Assembly: GCA_963932145.1 (NCBI GenBank)
Contig: OZ010600.1
Location: 55,530,220 to 55,594,219, forward strand
Direction of reading: 5' to 3'
DNA length: 64,000 nucleotides
Origin: Acanthosepion lycidas
Lineage: Eukaryota > Mollusca > Cephalopoda > Sepiida > Sepiidae
Position 1 is the first letter of the stretch, and every line of letters starts with the position of its first letter. The notes beneath the pieces were generated by a model. The model did not search any database. It was not told the origin of the DNA and saw only the letters and a program-made list of their open reading frames with translations. Below, one piece after another: positions 1-8,366 of this stretch. Both the position numbers and the translations under genes were made by a program.

Positions 1-863
1 GAGTTTGATGAAAAGCTTCTTGAAGCAGCCCTTGAAGAAAATCCTGTTTTATCAGTTGAGGATTGGCAGTGGTTCTCAGTTCAAACCATACAACTCTTCA
101 TAGTCATCTTCAACAACTTGGAAAAGTTCCTAAACTTGGAAAATGGGTGCCTCATGTATTGTTTGAAAACAACCTCAAATCCCAAGTTGACATCTGCTCT
201 CCTCTCCATTCTCGCCAACTTGTTTTACCTTTTTTGGATAGACTTGTGACTGGCGACAAAAAATGGATCTTTTATTGAAATGTTAAGCGTCGTAGACAGT
301 TGCTTGGTAAAGGAGAAGGGGTTTTGCCCATGAAGCTCCCTTCTCGGCTGTGGCTGGGGTCCAGCCACAGCCGAGAAGGGAGCTTCATGGGCAAAAGGTT
401 CTTTCAATCTAGTGGGATCGCCAAGGAATAATCCACTTTGAATTCTTACCACCTAATGCAACAATTAATGCTCAAATATACTGTCAGCAATTAGAGCGTT
501 TGAACCAAGGTTTGAGGAAAAAAAGACCTGCTCTAGTGAATCAAAAAGAGGTGATGTTTCTTGAAGACAATGCGTGACCCCAACACAGCAAGAATCACGT
601 CACAAAAGATCGAAGAACTTGGTTGGGAGAAAATTCCTCATCCACCTTATTCTCCCGATCTTGCTCCTTCAGACTACCATTTGTTTCGTAGCTTACAGAA
701 TCATTTGGAAGAAACAGCTTTTGTAACACAGAAAGAGGTTAAAACTGACATTTGTGAGTTCTTCAAATCAAAGCCAAAAGAATTTTACAGTAATGGAATT
801 AGTAAGCTTGTTAATAGATGGAAGGAAGTCATAGATAATCAGGGAAAATACATTGTTGATTGA
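1..863 (+). pseudogene. Decayed mariner transposase
   Basis: This is a remnant of a mariner-family (DD34D) cut-and-paste transposase, cut by the window start. Conserved family blocks can be read in order across three frames: a helix-turn-helix-region block (QLGKVPKLGKWVPH, about 115-155), the first catalytic Asp block (VTGDKKWIFY, about 246-275), IIHFEFLPPNATINAQIYCQ (about 428-488), the second Asp block (FLEDNA, about 559-573) and the C-terminal signature YSPDLAPSDYHLF (about 647-687) with the third Asp. The reading frame ends in TGA at 861-863. All three catalytic Asp codons survive, but the gene is dead. There is a frameshift near 65-75, a stop after KKWIFY at 276-278, a palindromic insertion at 322-396 and a 1-nt frameshift near 573. 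Family assignment is by recognised motifs; activity is excluded by the breaks. Confidence 0.93.
322..396. repeat. Perfect 36-bp-arm palindrome inside the mariner pseudogene
   Basis: Bases 322-357 and 361-396 are exact reverse complements separated by only GGT. The arm contains GAAGCTCCCTTCTCGGCTGT. Mariner coding sequence continues on both sides (KRRRQL before; a GIIHFEFLPP-type block after), so the inverted copy arose within the element, replacing or displacing part of the codons between those blocks. The likely origin is template switching or snap-back during replication. Confidence 0.95.
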
Positions 864-924
864 ATCTGTAATTAAATGTAACATTTGGTCACTTGTTTTC
901 TTTATTCAAAATTCGGACAGAACA

Positions 925-935
925 TATGGGATGAC

Positions 936-970
<35 letters not shown>

Positions 971-982
971 GATGACCTGATA
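925..982. repeat. TA microsatellite between 17-bp direct repeats
   Basis: TATGGGATGACCTGATA occurs at 925-941 and again at 966-982, on either side of a pure TA tract. It lies about 60 bp after the mariner stop codon, so it may be the terminal region of that element, duplicated by slippage through the TA tract. Confidence 0.85.
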
Positions 983-1456
983 GTAAGCAAGGGGTTACAG
1001 AAAGTGAAAGTAATAGAAAAGACTGGGGTATAATTAGGATTGAGGAGAGGATAAAAAGAACAGGGATGAAAACATCAGAAATTTTAAATTTTTGAAGATT
1101 GTAGTTATCAGGGTAGCAATTAAGAGGAAGGGAGTTCCATTGTCAGGTAGGGCAAGAGAAGAAGCAGTTGGAGTAGAAGAGGTGGTTACATTTAATTGTT
1201 TTGACAGTGAAAGGATGGGACCAAGATGCCAACCTAGTAGCATGCTTAAATTCATGCAGTCGAGGCACCAATGAAGATTCCATGAAAGTATTTGCAAAAA
1301 AGACAGAGGGGAAACCACTTCACATCTACAAAAAAGCGACTGGAGTCAAGATCCCATGTCAGAACCAATCACATTGCATATCCGTCTTTGTTTTTTGCTG
1401 AGAACATCAAGATGAACAGATACACACAAACACAGTATTTTATATATACAATAACA
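983..1456. other. Anonymous sequence, no supported gene
   Basis: Short open frames of 60-94 codons exist on both strands, but none shows a recognisable domain, and the two strands overlap mutually. The minus strand is rich in Ser/Leu/Thr codons in a way that suggests an old unclassified repeat. I could not identify it. Confidence 0.5.
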
Positions 1457-1466
1457 GAGAGAGAGA

Positions 1467-1517
<51 letters not shown>

Positions 1518-1522
1518 CGCGC
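1457..1522. repeat. Compound GA/TA/GT/GC microsatellite
   Basis: A short (GA)n is followed by (TA)n at 1468-1504, then (GT)n and GCGCGC. The long open frame across it is pure tandem-repeat coding (Ile-Tyr runs) and is not a gene. Confidence 0.95.
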
Positions 1523-1835
1523 AGGTATGTAAAAAAATAGGAAAGAACACGTTAGGTAAATAATCCAGAGTTCTTTAGTATTTTTGTTTTTATTTTTAAA
1601 AAAGAGTGCTCCATACAGAAGTACAGCTTAGATTATAATTATTTTTTAAAAAATATGATTCCTTCGCTACATAAGAGTTCTCATGTTTCAAAAACGAGAG
1701 CCGAAACCATCAATATAATTATTAAAAATAAAATTAATTAAAGTAACAAGCCCTGTTTCATCCTCAAGCGAAAATTTAGGAATAACCAATTTTGAAGTTT
1801 ACGTATCGTTATAAGTGTGTTCATTCATTACTATG
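1523..1835. repeat. Dispersed repeat family R1, copy 1
   Basis: This is an AT-rich segment closely related to 63,545-63,840 in the same orientation and more distantly to about 56,458-56,690. Shared landmarks in order are GGAAAGAAC, TAATCCAGAGTTCTTTAGTA, GCTACATAAGAGTTCTCATG, TTTCAAAA and a final TCAAGCGAAA. All copies start close to a TA or TA/GT microsatellite. No coding potential is seen. It is probably a non-autonomous element or a fragment of a larger one. Confidence 0.85.
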
Positions 1836-2141
1836 GAAACAGCTGGGGCAACCATTTTTATCCACATATCAGTCACCTTCAGGGAGAGGTCAAGCTGAGG
1901 TAGGGTGGGGTTTTTTTTTAAAGCAAATTATGTCTTTCTTGTACAAGCATCGTTTGTTCATTCACAGAGAAAGATAGATTTTGGCACCATAGAATGTTCT
2001 TAAGTGTCTGGATAATTTTGTTTATTTTATTTGTTTATTTGTTTATTTATTTATTTTCAATGGGCTGTTTCATGTATAAATGCGTCGCACTGAACTACAA
2101 TCTGTTTTTTTGATGACTTCATAACGGGTTTTCCCTTTAAT

Positions 2142-2144
<3 letters not shown>
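1836..2144. other. Anonymous AT-rich spacer
   Basis: No gene or named repeat was recognised. A low-complexity TTTA/TTTG tract lies at about 2,017-2,056. Confidence 0.5.

Positions 2145-2186
<42 letters not shown>
2145..2186. repeat. TA microsatellite
   Basis: An uninterrupted TA tract of about 42 bp. The LINE remnant begins directly after it, suggesting the tract sits at a truncation or insertion point. Confidence 0.95.
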
Positions 2187-2187
<1 letters not shown>

Positions 2188-2189
<2 letters not shown>

Positions 2190-2970
2190 TTAACAAGTTA
2201 AAAGGTTATGGTATTTCTGGGTGAATTTTTGAACCAATACAGTCTTTTTCATCAGGTTGTGAAATTAAAGTTATCCTGAACAACCGCTTTTCTAGATCTA
2301 ATGCAGGTGTCGCCCAGGGCTCTATCCTTGGTCGTAAAGAGTTCTTATTTTTCATCAATGACCTTCCTGTGTTTCACTTGTGTTAAAATTAGTTTACACA
2401 GATTTGCTGCTAGGGAACTTGGTTCACTGTGACAGGCTAGACAATTTATCGCACCAGAATTTATCTTACACGCTCATCAATCTACCCTTTGTCCATGCAT
2501 TGGGTATTGCTGCCATGTCTGGTCTGCTGCTTTTACTAAGTATTTAGAGATTCTTGACCAAATACAAAGAATCTGCAATATAATTGGTTCTGATCTGGCA
2601 TCTTGGCTTCAGTCACTATTTACACCACCAAAACATTGAGTCTTTTTCTATAAATATTTTCATGGTTATTGTTCTTACAAAGTTTCCCCAATGGTACATA
2701 CACTTTATAAATTTAAGCATACAACTAGATTGGCAGCAAGGTCTCATCATTTATCAGATGAAATGGCTAGATATAAACATAGGTTCTATGCTAACAGTTT
2801 CTTTTCTCACACTTCTCACTTGTGGAATTCTCTTCCTGCTTCTTCCTTTCCACTCATCTTTGATCTTCAAAAATGTAAATGCAATGTCAATCGTTATATT
2901 CTGTCTTATTAATTCATGTATTTTTATTGTCCTCTCTCCTTAAAGTTTTTCTCAGATTCATTCGCATTCA
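2188..2970 (+). pseudogene. Non-LTR retrotransposon (LINE) reverse transcriptase remnant 1
   Basis: This is a decayed RT and C-terminal region. It begins at the RT block KLKGYGISG (about 2,198-2,224), then an in-frame TGA, then EIKVILNNRFSRS and the RT motif GVAQGSILG...FFINDLP (about 2,309-2,376), corresponding to the usual GVPQGSVLG block. The YADD catalytic block is absent: the sequence jumps within about 100 bp to the post-RT region YCCHVWSAAFTKYLEILDQI (about 2,501-2,560), then after frame changes FYKYFHGYC and finally SHLWNSLPASSFP (about 2,820-2,860). An A-rich tail follows TTGCCTTGCTTGGGG at about 3,000. This order matches the 3' half of jockey/CR1-like elements; the clade is not certain. 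The deletion, stops and frameshifts make it non-functional. Confidence 0.88.
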
Positions 2971-3104
2971 GTAACCCTTTCCATCTTAGTGACTTTATTG
3001 CCTTGCTTGGGGTGAAATGAATAAAAAAAAAAATTGATAAAAACAAAATAAAACATGAGATATTTAGTAAATATTTGTTTATATAATTATATTATATATA
3101 ATAT

Positions 3105-3202
3105 AGAAGTCAACACTTAGAGGCAACAGTCTATTTCATACTAACACATGCTCTATCTCTGATATCAAGCACTTTATCCCATAAATATAGCACATCTTAA
3201 GA

Positions 3203-3254
<52 letters not shown>
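3105..3254. repeat. Dispersed repeat family R2 with TA/GATA microsatellite
   Basis: Bases 3,107-3,140 (CAACACTTAGAGGCAACAGT) match one arm of the perfect palindrome at 63,338-63,477. Bases about 3,157-3,212 are the reverse complement of 63,266-63,325. The segment ends in (TA)n (3,208-3,238) followed by (GATA)n (3,239-3,254). The two copies therefore carry the same modules in different orientation, as expected for an element with long inverted terminal modules. Confidence 0.8.
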
Positions 3255-3256
<2 letters not shown>

Positions 3257-3317
3257 GTATACGAGTCATTCACCAATAATGTCTTAGTCACTGCCAAAAT
3301 AATTTTAGTTCTTCTAT

Positions 3318-4325
3318 GTTCCATGTCCCTTCAGGGCGTTGGCGATCATAGCTCTCCACAACTTTCTATCCATCATGACCTTAGGCAGCATTTCTCCCTA
3401 TGCCAAGCCTCCCACCCACCTTCTGTGATCCATTCACACAAGCTTGTCAAGTAGATGGCCCACTGCCTTCTCTTTTACCTTTGATATGCCCTGTGAGGAT
3501 CAAGTTTGAAAAGTCCTCCTTCCTCATTATAAGTCCAAGAACTTACCAGCTGTCTCTCAGATTCTGAATATATTAGGTTGGTGCAAAAATAATGACGTAA
3601 TAATGTCGTTTTTTGACATATTTTTTAATGTCAAAAAACAACATTATTACGTCATTATTTTTGCACCAACCTAATAGTTTCTTTTTGTTGGCATTTTCTT
3701 TAAGACTTCCTATCTTTTACTCACTCCATCCATGGAATTGTCAGTATCCTTCTGTAGAACCACATTTCTGTTGCCACCAGCATTCTCTTCATTCATGTTG
3801 AGAGAGTCCAGCAGTGACTGCATAGGATTGATACCCTATAGCAATTCAGCATTTTTCTTTCTTTGTTTCTAACAATTTCAACGACCCCACCCCACACACC
3901 ATTTCTCATTACTTTCTTTAACTGTGGGAATGTATTTTTCACAAATCCAATGCATGTTCAGGTTGCAGTGTTGCATTTTAACTTCCTCTGCCAAAACACA
4001 TCTAAAGATCTTTAAACTGCAGTCCATGTTTGATTGGCAGTTTGCATCTTTGGCTTTTCTCTTGTTAATGACCATACTTTGTCTTCTTAGAGTTGACATC
4101 TAATCCTTTATCTTCTCACTTTTCTTTACTACTTTGTCTAGGAGGTTCCAAAGTTCTCCTTCTGTATCTGCCATCAAAACAGTGTCAGATGCATATCTTA
4201 TATTATTAAGATTTGTGTCCCCCCTGATAATTAATCCTGGTGGGGTCTCCACCTCTCTTAAGATCTTCTCACTCTTGAGGTTGAACAGATATACAGAGAA
4301 AACATGGTCTTGCCTTACCCACCCC
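3318..4325 (-). pseudogene. Non-LTR retrotransposon (LINE) reverse transcriptase remnant 2
   Basis: Read on the minus strand from 4,325 down, RT blocks appear in order: a GVRQ-like start with YLFNLKSEKILREVETPPG (about 4,240-4,305), NNIRYASDTVLMADTEGEL (about 4,150-4,207), LLDKVVKKSEK, then after frame changes a post-RT block LNCYRVSIL, ATEMWFYRRILTIPWME (about 3,720-3,775) and the C-terminal DRKLWRAMIANALKGHGT (about 3,318-3,372). The RT catalytic box expected as YADD reads YASD, so a metal-binding Asp is lost. Multiple stops and frameshifts are present. The 102-bp MITE at 3,573-3,674 interrupts it. This is clearly a LINE 3' half; I do not assign a clade. Confidence 0.9.
3571..3676. mobile_element. 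Mariner-type MITE (MADE1-like hairpin) nested in LINE remnant 2
   Basis: A 102-bp near-perfect hairpin (3,573-3,674) has 47-bp arms (3,573-3,619 and 3,628-3,674) with one mismatch and an 8-nt loop. It is flanked by TA dinucleotides at 3,571-3,572 and 3,675-3,676, consistent with a TA target-site duplication. The ends read TTAGGTTGGTGCAAAAATAA, very like the terminal repeat of Hsmar1/Himar-group mariners. It has no coding capacity, so it would be mobilised in trans. The low arm divergence suggests a fairly recent insertion compared with the surrounding LINE. Confidence 0.93.
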
Positions 4326-4559
4326 CTCCAGCCTTTCTATTTTTGCATACCTACTAATTCATTTTCAGTGCTTGTTAACTATTACTTTATAGCAATAAAT
4401 TTGTAAAATATCCTTTACTGAAGTAAGAAAACCAGAGAAGAAAAAAGAAAATTACATGAAAATAAAATCTTATTTGCACTATTTATATACAGACTATTGT
4501 CCTGATCTTTCTTGTTATGTTTGAACCACTGTGCCTTCTGGTCATAATAATGATGAAGA
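4326..4559. other. Anonymous AT-rich spacer
   Basis: Nothing recognisable is seen between the LINE remnant and the tandem repeat that follows. Confidence 0.45.
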
Positions 4560-4920
4560 CTAGAGTATACAACAGCTGGAATGTTGTGATGAAAACAACA
4601 AAGACGAGGACATAATAAACGAGGAGAGAATAATGATAACTCCTCAACCAGAAATTCAGAGAGAAGGCAGTCAGATTATAATAACAACAAAGATAATGAC
4701 AATAGACTGAATGTAAATAGTGTAAATAATGATAACTCCTCATCCCAGAAATTCAGAGAGAAGGCAGTCAGATTATAATAACAACAAAGATGAGGACAAT
4801 AGTCTGAATGTAAATACAGTAAATAATGATAACTCCTCATCCCAGAAATTCAGAGAGAAGGCAGCCAGATTATAATAACAACAAAGATGAGGACAATAGT
4901 CTGAATATAAATGGTTAGTC
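4560..4920. repeat. About 97-bp tandem repeat (3 to 4 copies) from a SINE-like body
   Basis: TAATGATAAC anchors recur at 4,631, 4,727 and 4,824 (spacing 96 and 97). Each unit contains CAGAAATTCAGAGAGAAGGC and AACAACAAAGATGAGGACAA. The left edge (ACAGCTGGAATGTTGTGATG) and the unit itself resemble the body of the SINE-like element at 59,986-60,308 (ACAGCCGAAACGTCGTGAAT, then TAAATAGTGTAAATA and CTCATCTCAGAAAT). So it is an internally amplified copy of that family in plus orientation. Confidence 0.82.
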
Positions 4921-4921
4921 A

Positions 4922-5028
4922 GATTTTAATTTTTGTCTGAATTTTTGAGATAAGGAGTTATCATTGTTTACACTATTTAATAATAATGATAAATCCTCAT
5001 CCCAGAAATTCAGACAAAAATTGAAATC
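4922..5028. repeat. Imperfect inverted repeat, about 48-bp arms
   Basis: Bases 4,922-4,970 and 4,981-5,028 are imperfect reverse complements (both carry the TTTTTGTCTGAAT / ATTCAGACAAAAA core) with a 10-bp spacer. The same sequence occurs in the adjacent tandem units, so this is an inverted extra copy of the unit. Confidence 0.85.
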
Positions 5029-5591
5029 TAACCAATTATTAGAAACGCCTTTTTTATTAATAAAGAAAAAAATACAAGTTATCTAGGTGTTGTAACCTTG
5101 GGAAGTTGACGGAATAGAATAATCAAACAAAGGTTGGTAATGAATGATAATACTTAGGACAAGAACAACACATATAAGATTTGCCAGTGGCACATAGTAG
5201 TAGTCAACTGCTAGAAGTGAGTCAAGTGAATTTCACAATGAATCTCCAATTGTAGGATATCTACCAACCGCCCCACACTGTCAGATGTGGCACAAGGCCA
5301 AATTTAATGTGGGGTATCCGAGCCTGTAGGATTGGCCAAAACTTCGCCATAGAGCCTGTATAAAATGGGATTGGATAGCTGTTTCCCAAAACGAGACTCT
5401 TCCCTGTGATATAGCCTCATCTGAGCATCCTCTGCCCAGAGGCGGAGAGTTTAACCAGTACAGGTGGAGATGAATCTTCAACTGCAGACCAACATACAGA
5501 ATTTACTACTGTATTTACCTGAATGGGGACATACCTATTATTGTCTATAGGTATGCTACAACACTAGGTAAACATTGCATTCACTGTTGTT
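5029..5591. other. Anonymous sequence, no supported gene
   Basis: A 66-codon minus-strand frame at 5,281-5,481 has no recognised domain. The segment around 5,280-5,470 has higher GC than its neighbours and may be an unclassified dispersed repeat. Confidence 0.45.
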
Positions 5592-5990
5592 TTATTGGAA
5601 GTGTAACAACATTGTATGGAAGCTTTCCAGTTTGGCCATCACTGCTATACGGCTGTGACAATCTGTGTGCAGATTTCCTTGTTCCAGTTGCCTGACAACT
5701 TTTGATAGGGTTGCTCCCAAGTATTTGAAGCTGGACACTTCCTCCAAGGGGCTTACTATCCATGATAATGCTGGTGCTGGTATCACTAGTACCATTCACC
5801 ATTACTTTGGAATTTTTCCATTCTATATGAACCAGTTCTTTCAACGAGTTTGCTGGTCAAGTCTTACAGCTCACTGTTTCAATATCTCAATAACGTCTGC
5901 AAAACACAGGTTGCAGGCAGATCTATCACTGATAAAGATAGAACTGTTACAGTTGTGGAGGGTTTCCTGCATAATTCTTATCAGAAACAG
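5592..5990 (-). pseudogene. Non-LTR retrotransposon (LINE) reverse transcriptase remnant 3
   Basis: The minus strand carries RIMQETLH (about 5,965-5,988), ISDRSACNLCFADVIEIL (about 5,880-5,933) and, in a shifted frame, LEEVSSFKYLGATLSK (about 5,697-5,745) followed by MAKLESFHTM (about 5,612-5,645). These match consecutive RT blocks of LINEs where the catalytic box is normally FADD; here it is FADV, losing the second Asp. Stops and frameshifts lie between blocks. It differs from remnants 1 and 2, so it derives from a third element lineage or a diverged copy. Confidence 0.85.
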
Positions 5991-6339
5991 GTTGAAGAAA
6001 GTTGGAGAGAATAAGTATACTGGTTATCAGTTTATTCATATACTGTTCTATTAGCCACTTTCCATGAGTCTTACTGAAACTGTCTCGAAAGATTCAATAC
6101 TTCCAAAACCAAATGAGGAACTTTTCATTATCATTGAGCTGCCCCTAAATTCTCATCAGTCATGATAAACAGTTGCACCCTCAAAGAGGTTCCTGCAAAA
6201 ATCTCAATTGAAACTCATACCATATATTTTAAATAGTGGACGTGATGGAATTATTCAGTAGTACTATGCATCTGTTTGCATCTAAATTATTATTACAGAT
6301 TATGTTATTTTTGTTTCAGTTGTATATTTTGTATGCCTT
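5991..6339. other. Anonymous sequence
   Basis: No reading frame with recognised motifs. It separates two minus-strand retroelement remnants and may include decayed 3' sequence of the Penelope-like fragment. Confidence 0.4.
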
Positions 6340-6659
6340 TCTTCTTGCATTGCGGAGGAAATGATATGAGTATTGTAGGTTTTTGGATGTGTTTTCTATA
6401 CAGGTTTCTTCTTAAGGTAAATATTGGCGACTGCAGATTCTTAATCTTCCTATAATACCAGATTTAATTTTAGAAGAGTGGTTTGAGCAGAAACTGATCA
6501 GGTCATTTTTGTTTGTAGCCTTTCTGTAAATGTCAAAATTGATTTCCTTTACTATTTCTGTGTAACATGATATCTAGGAAGGGAAGAGTGTAGTTGGTTT
6601 CAGTTTCAAAAGTGAAGTCTATTGTGAGTTCCAATTTACAGACAAAAATTCTTGCTTTT
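6340..6659 (-). pseudogene. Penelope-like element reverse transcriptase remnant
   Basis: Read down from 6,659 on the minus strand: LELTIDFTFETE, then LPFLDIMLHRNSKGNQF (about 6,533-6,583). After a 1-nt frameshift come DIYRKATNKNDLISFCSNHS (about 6,473-6,532) and KIKSGIIGRLRICSRQY, a stop, and HFLRNARRKAYK. The order LPFLD - YRK.T - SNH - IK..II is the C-terminal part of the RT region of Penelope-like elements, where the usual block is LPFLDV...YRKPTHT. The N-terminal part with the catalytic RT core is missing: the sequence changes directly into the (TA)nGCA array at 6,658-6,660. The assignment rests on motif order, not a database search. Confidence 0.78.
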
Positions 6660-7873
6660 ATATATATATATATATAGCATATATATATATATATAGCATA
6701 TATATATATATATATAGCATATATATATATATATAGCATATATATATATATATATAGCATATATATATATATATAGCATATATATATATATATATAGCAT
6801 ATATATATATAGCATATATATATAGCATATATATATAGCATATATATATAGCATATATATATAGCATATATATATATATATATAGCATATATATAGCATA
6901 TATATATATAGCATATATATATAGCATATATATATATAGCATATATATATAGCATATATATATATAGCATATATATATAGCATATATATATATAGCATAT
7001 ATATATAGCATATATATATAGCATATATATATAGCATATATATATAGCATATATATATATAGCATATATATATATAGCATATATATATATAGCATATATA
7101 TATATATATATAGCATATATATATAGCATATATATATATATATATAGCATATATATATATAGCATATATATATATATATATAGCATATATATATATAGCA
7201 TATATATATATATAGCATATATATATATATATATAGCATATATATATAGCATATATATATATATATATAGCATATATATATATAGCATATATATATATAT
7301 AGCATATATATATATAGCAATATATATATATATAGCATATATATATATATATATAGCATATATATATATATAGCATATATATATATATAGCATATATATA
7401 TATATAGCATATATATATATATATATAGCATATATATATATAGCATATATATATATATATATATAGCATATATATATATATATATAGCATATATATATAT
7501 ATATATAGCATATATATATATAGCATATATATATATATATAGCATATATATATAGCATATATATATAGATATATATATATAGCATATATATATAGCATAT
7601 ATATATAGCATATATATATACATATATATTAATATATATATATATATAAGCATATATATATAGCATATATATAGCATATATATATAGCATATATATATAT
7701 ATATATACATATATATATAGCATATATATATAGCATATATATATAGCATATATATATATATAATATATATATATATAGCATATATATATATATATAGCAT
7801 ATATATATATATATATATATAGCATATATATATATATATATATATATAGCATATATATATATATATATATATA

Positions 7874-7904
<31 letters not shown>

Positions 7905-8085
7905 GCATATATATATATATATATATATATAGCATATATATATATATATATATATAGCATATATATATATAGCATATATATATAGCATATATATATAGCA
8001 TATATATATAGCATATATATATAGCATATATACTCAGTAGCAGATATATATAGCATATATATATAGGCATATATATATAGCATAT
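6658..8085. repeat. (TA)nGCA variable-length tandem array
   Basis: About 1.43 kb of TA tracts punctuated by GCA at irregular intervals of roughly 10 to 28 bp. It contains rare breaks (CAATATA near 7,319, TTAATA near 7,629, CTCAGTAGCAG near 8,033). Long minus-strand open frames of 320-550 codons consist only of Tyr-Ile-Ala/Cys/Met runs and are artefacts. The array runs into an assembly gap, so its true length is unknown. Confidence 0.97.
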
Positions 8086-8285
8086 NNNNNNNNNNNNNNN
8101 NNNNNNNNNNNNNNNNNNNNNNNNNNNNNNNNNNNNNNNNNNNNNNNNNNNNNNNNNNNNNNNNNNNNNNNNNNNNNNNNNNNNNNNNNNNNNNNNNNNN
8201 NNNNNNNNNNNNNNNNNNNNNNNNNNNNNNNNNNNNNNNNNNNNNNNNNNNNNNNNNNNNNNNNNNNNNNNNNNNNNNNNNNNNN
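8086..8285. other. Assembly gap (200 N)
   Basis: Exactly 200 N, a placeholder-sized gap. The junction between the (TA)nGCA array and the 77-bp satellite is therefore not observed; their adjacency is a scaffold inference. Confidence 0.99.
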
Positions 8286-8366
8286 TTTCATTTTTGTCTA
8301 ATTTAGACGACAATTTATCGATCGCACACTGTACATCTGTTAAAATGAGATGTCAGTGTTATTTTT

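Noticed and set aside
225-452. 75-codon minus-strand frame
   Set aside because: It is antisense to the mariner pseudogene and spans its palindrome; the plus-strand reading carries the conserved motifs.
3613-3801. 62-codon plus-strand frame
   Set aside because: It starts within the MITE hairpin and runs antisense through the LINE remnant.
6533-8313. Minus-strand open frames of 320 to 551 codons
   Set aside because: They consist of Tyr-Ile-Ala/Cys/Met runs from the (TA)nGCA array and one runs through the N gap; only the last about 40 codons of one frame are real, as the Penelope-like remnant.
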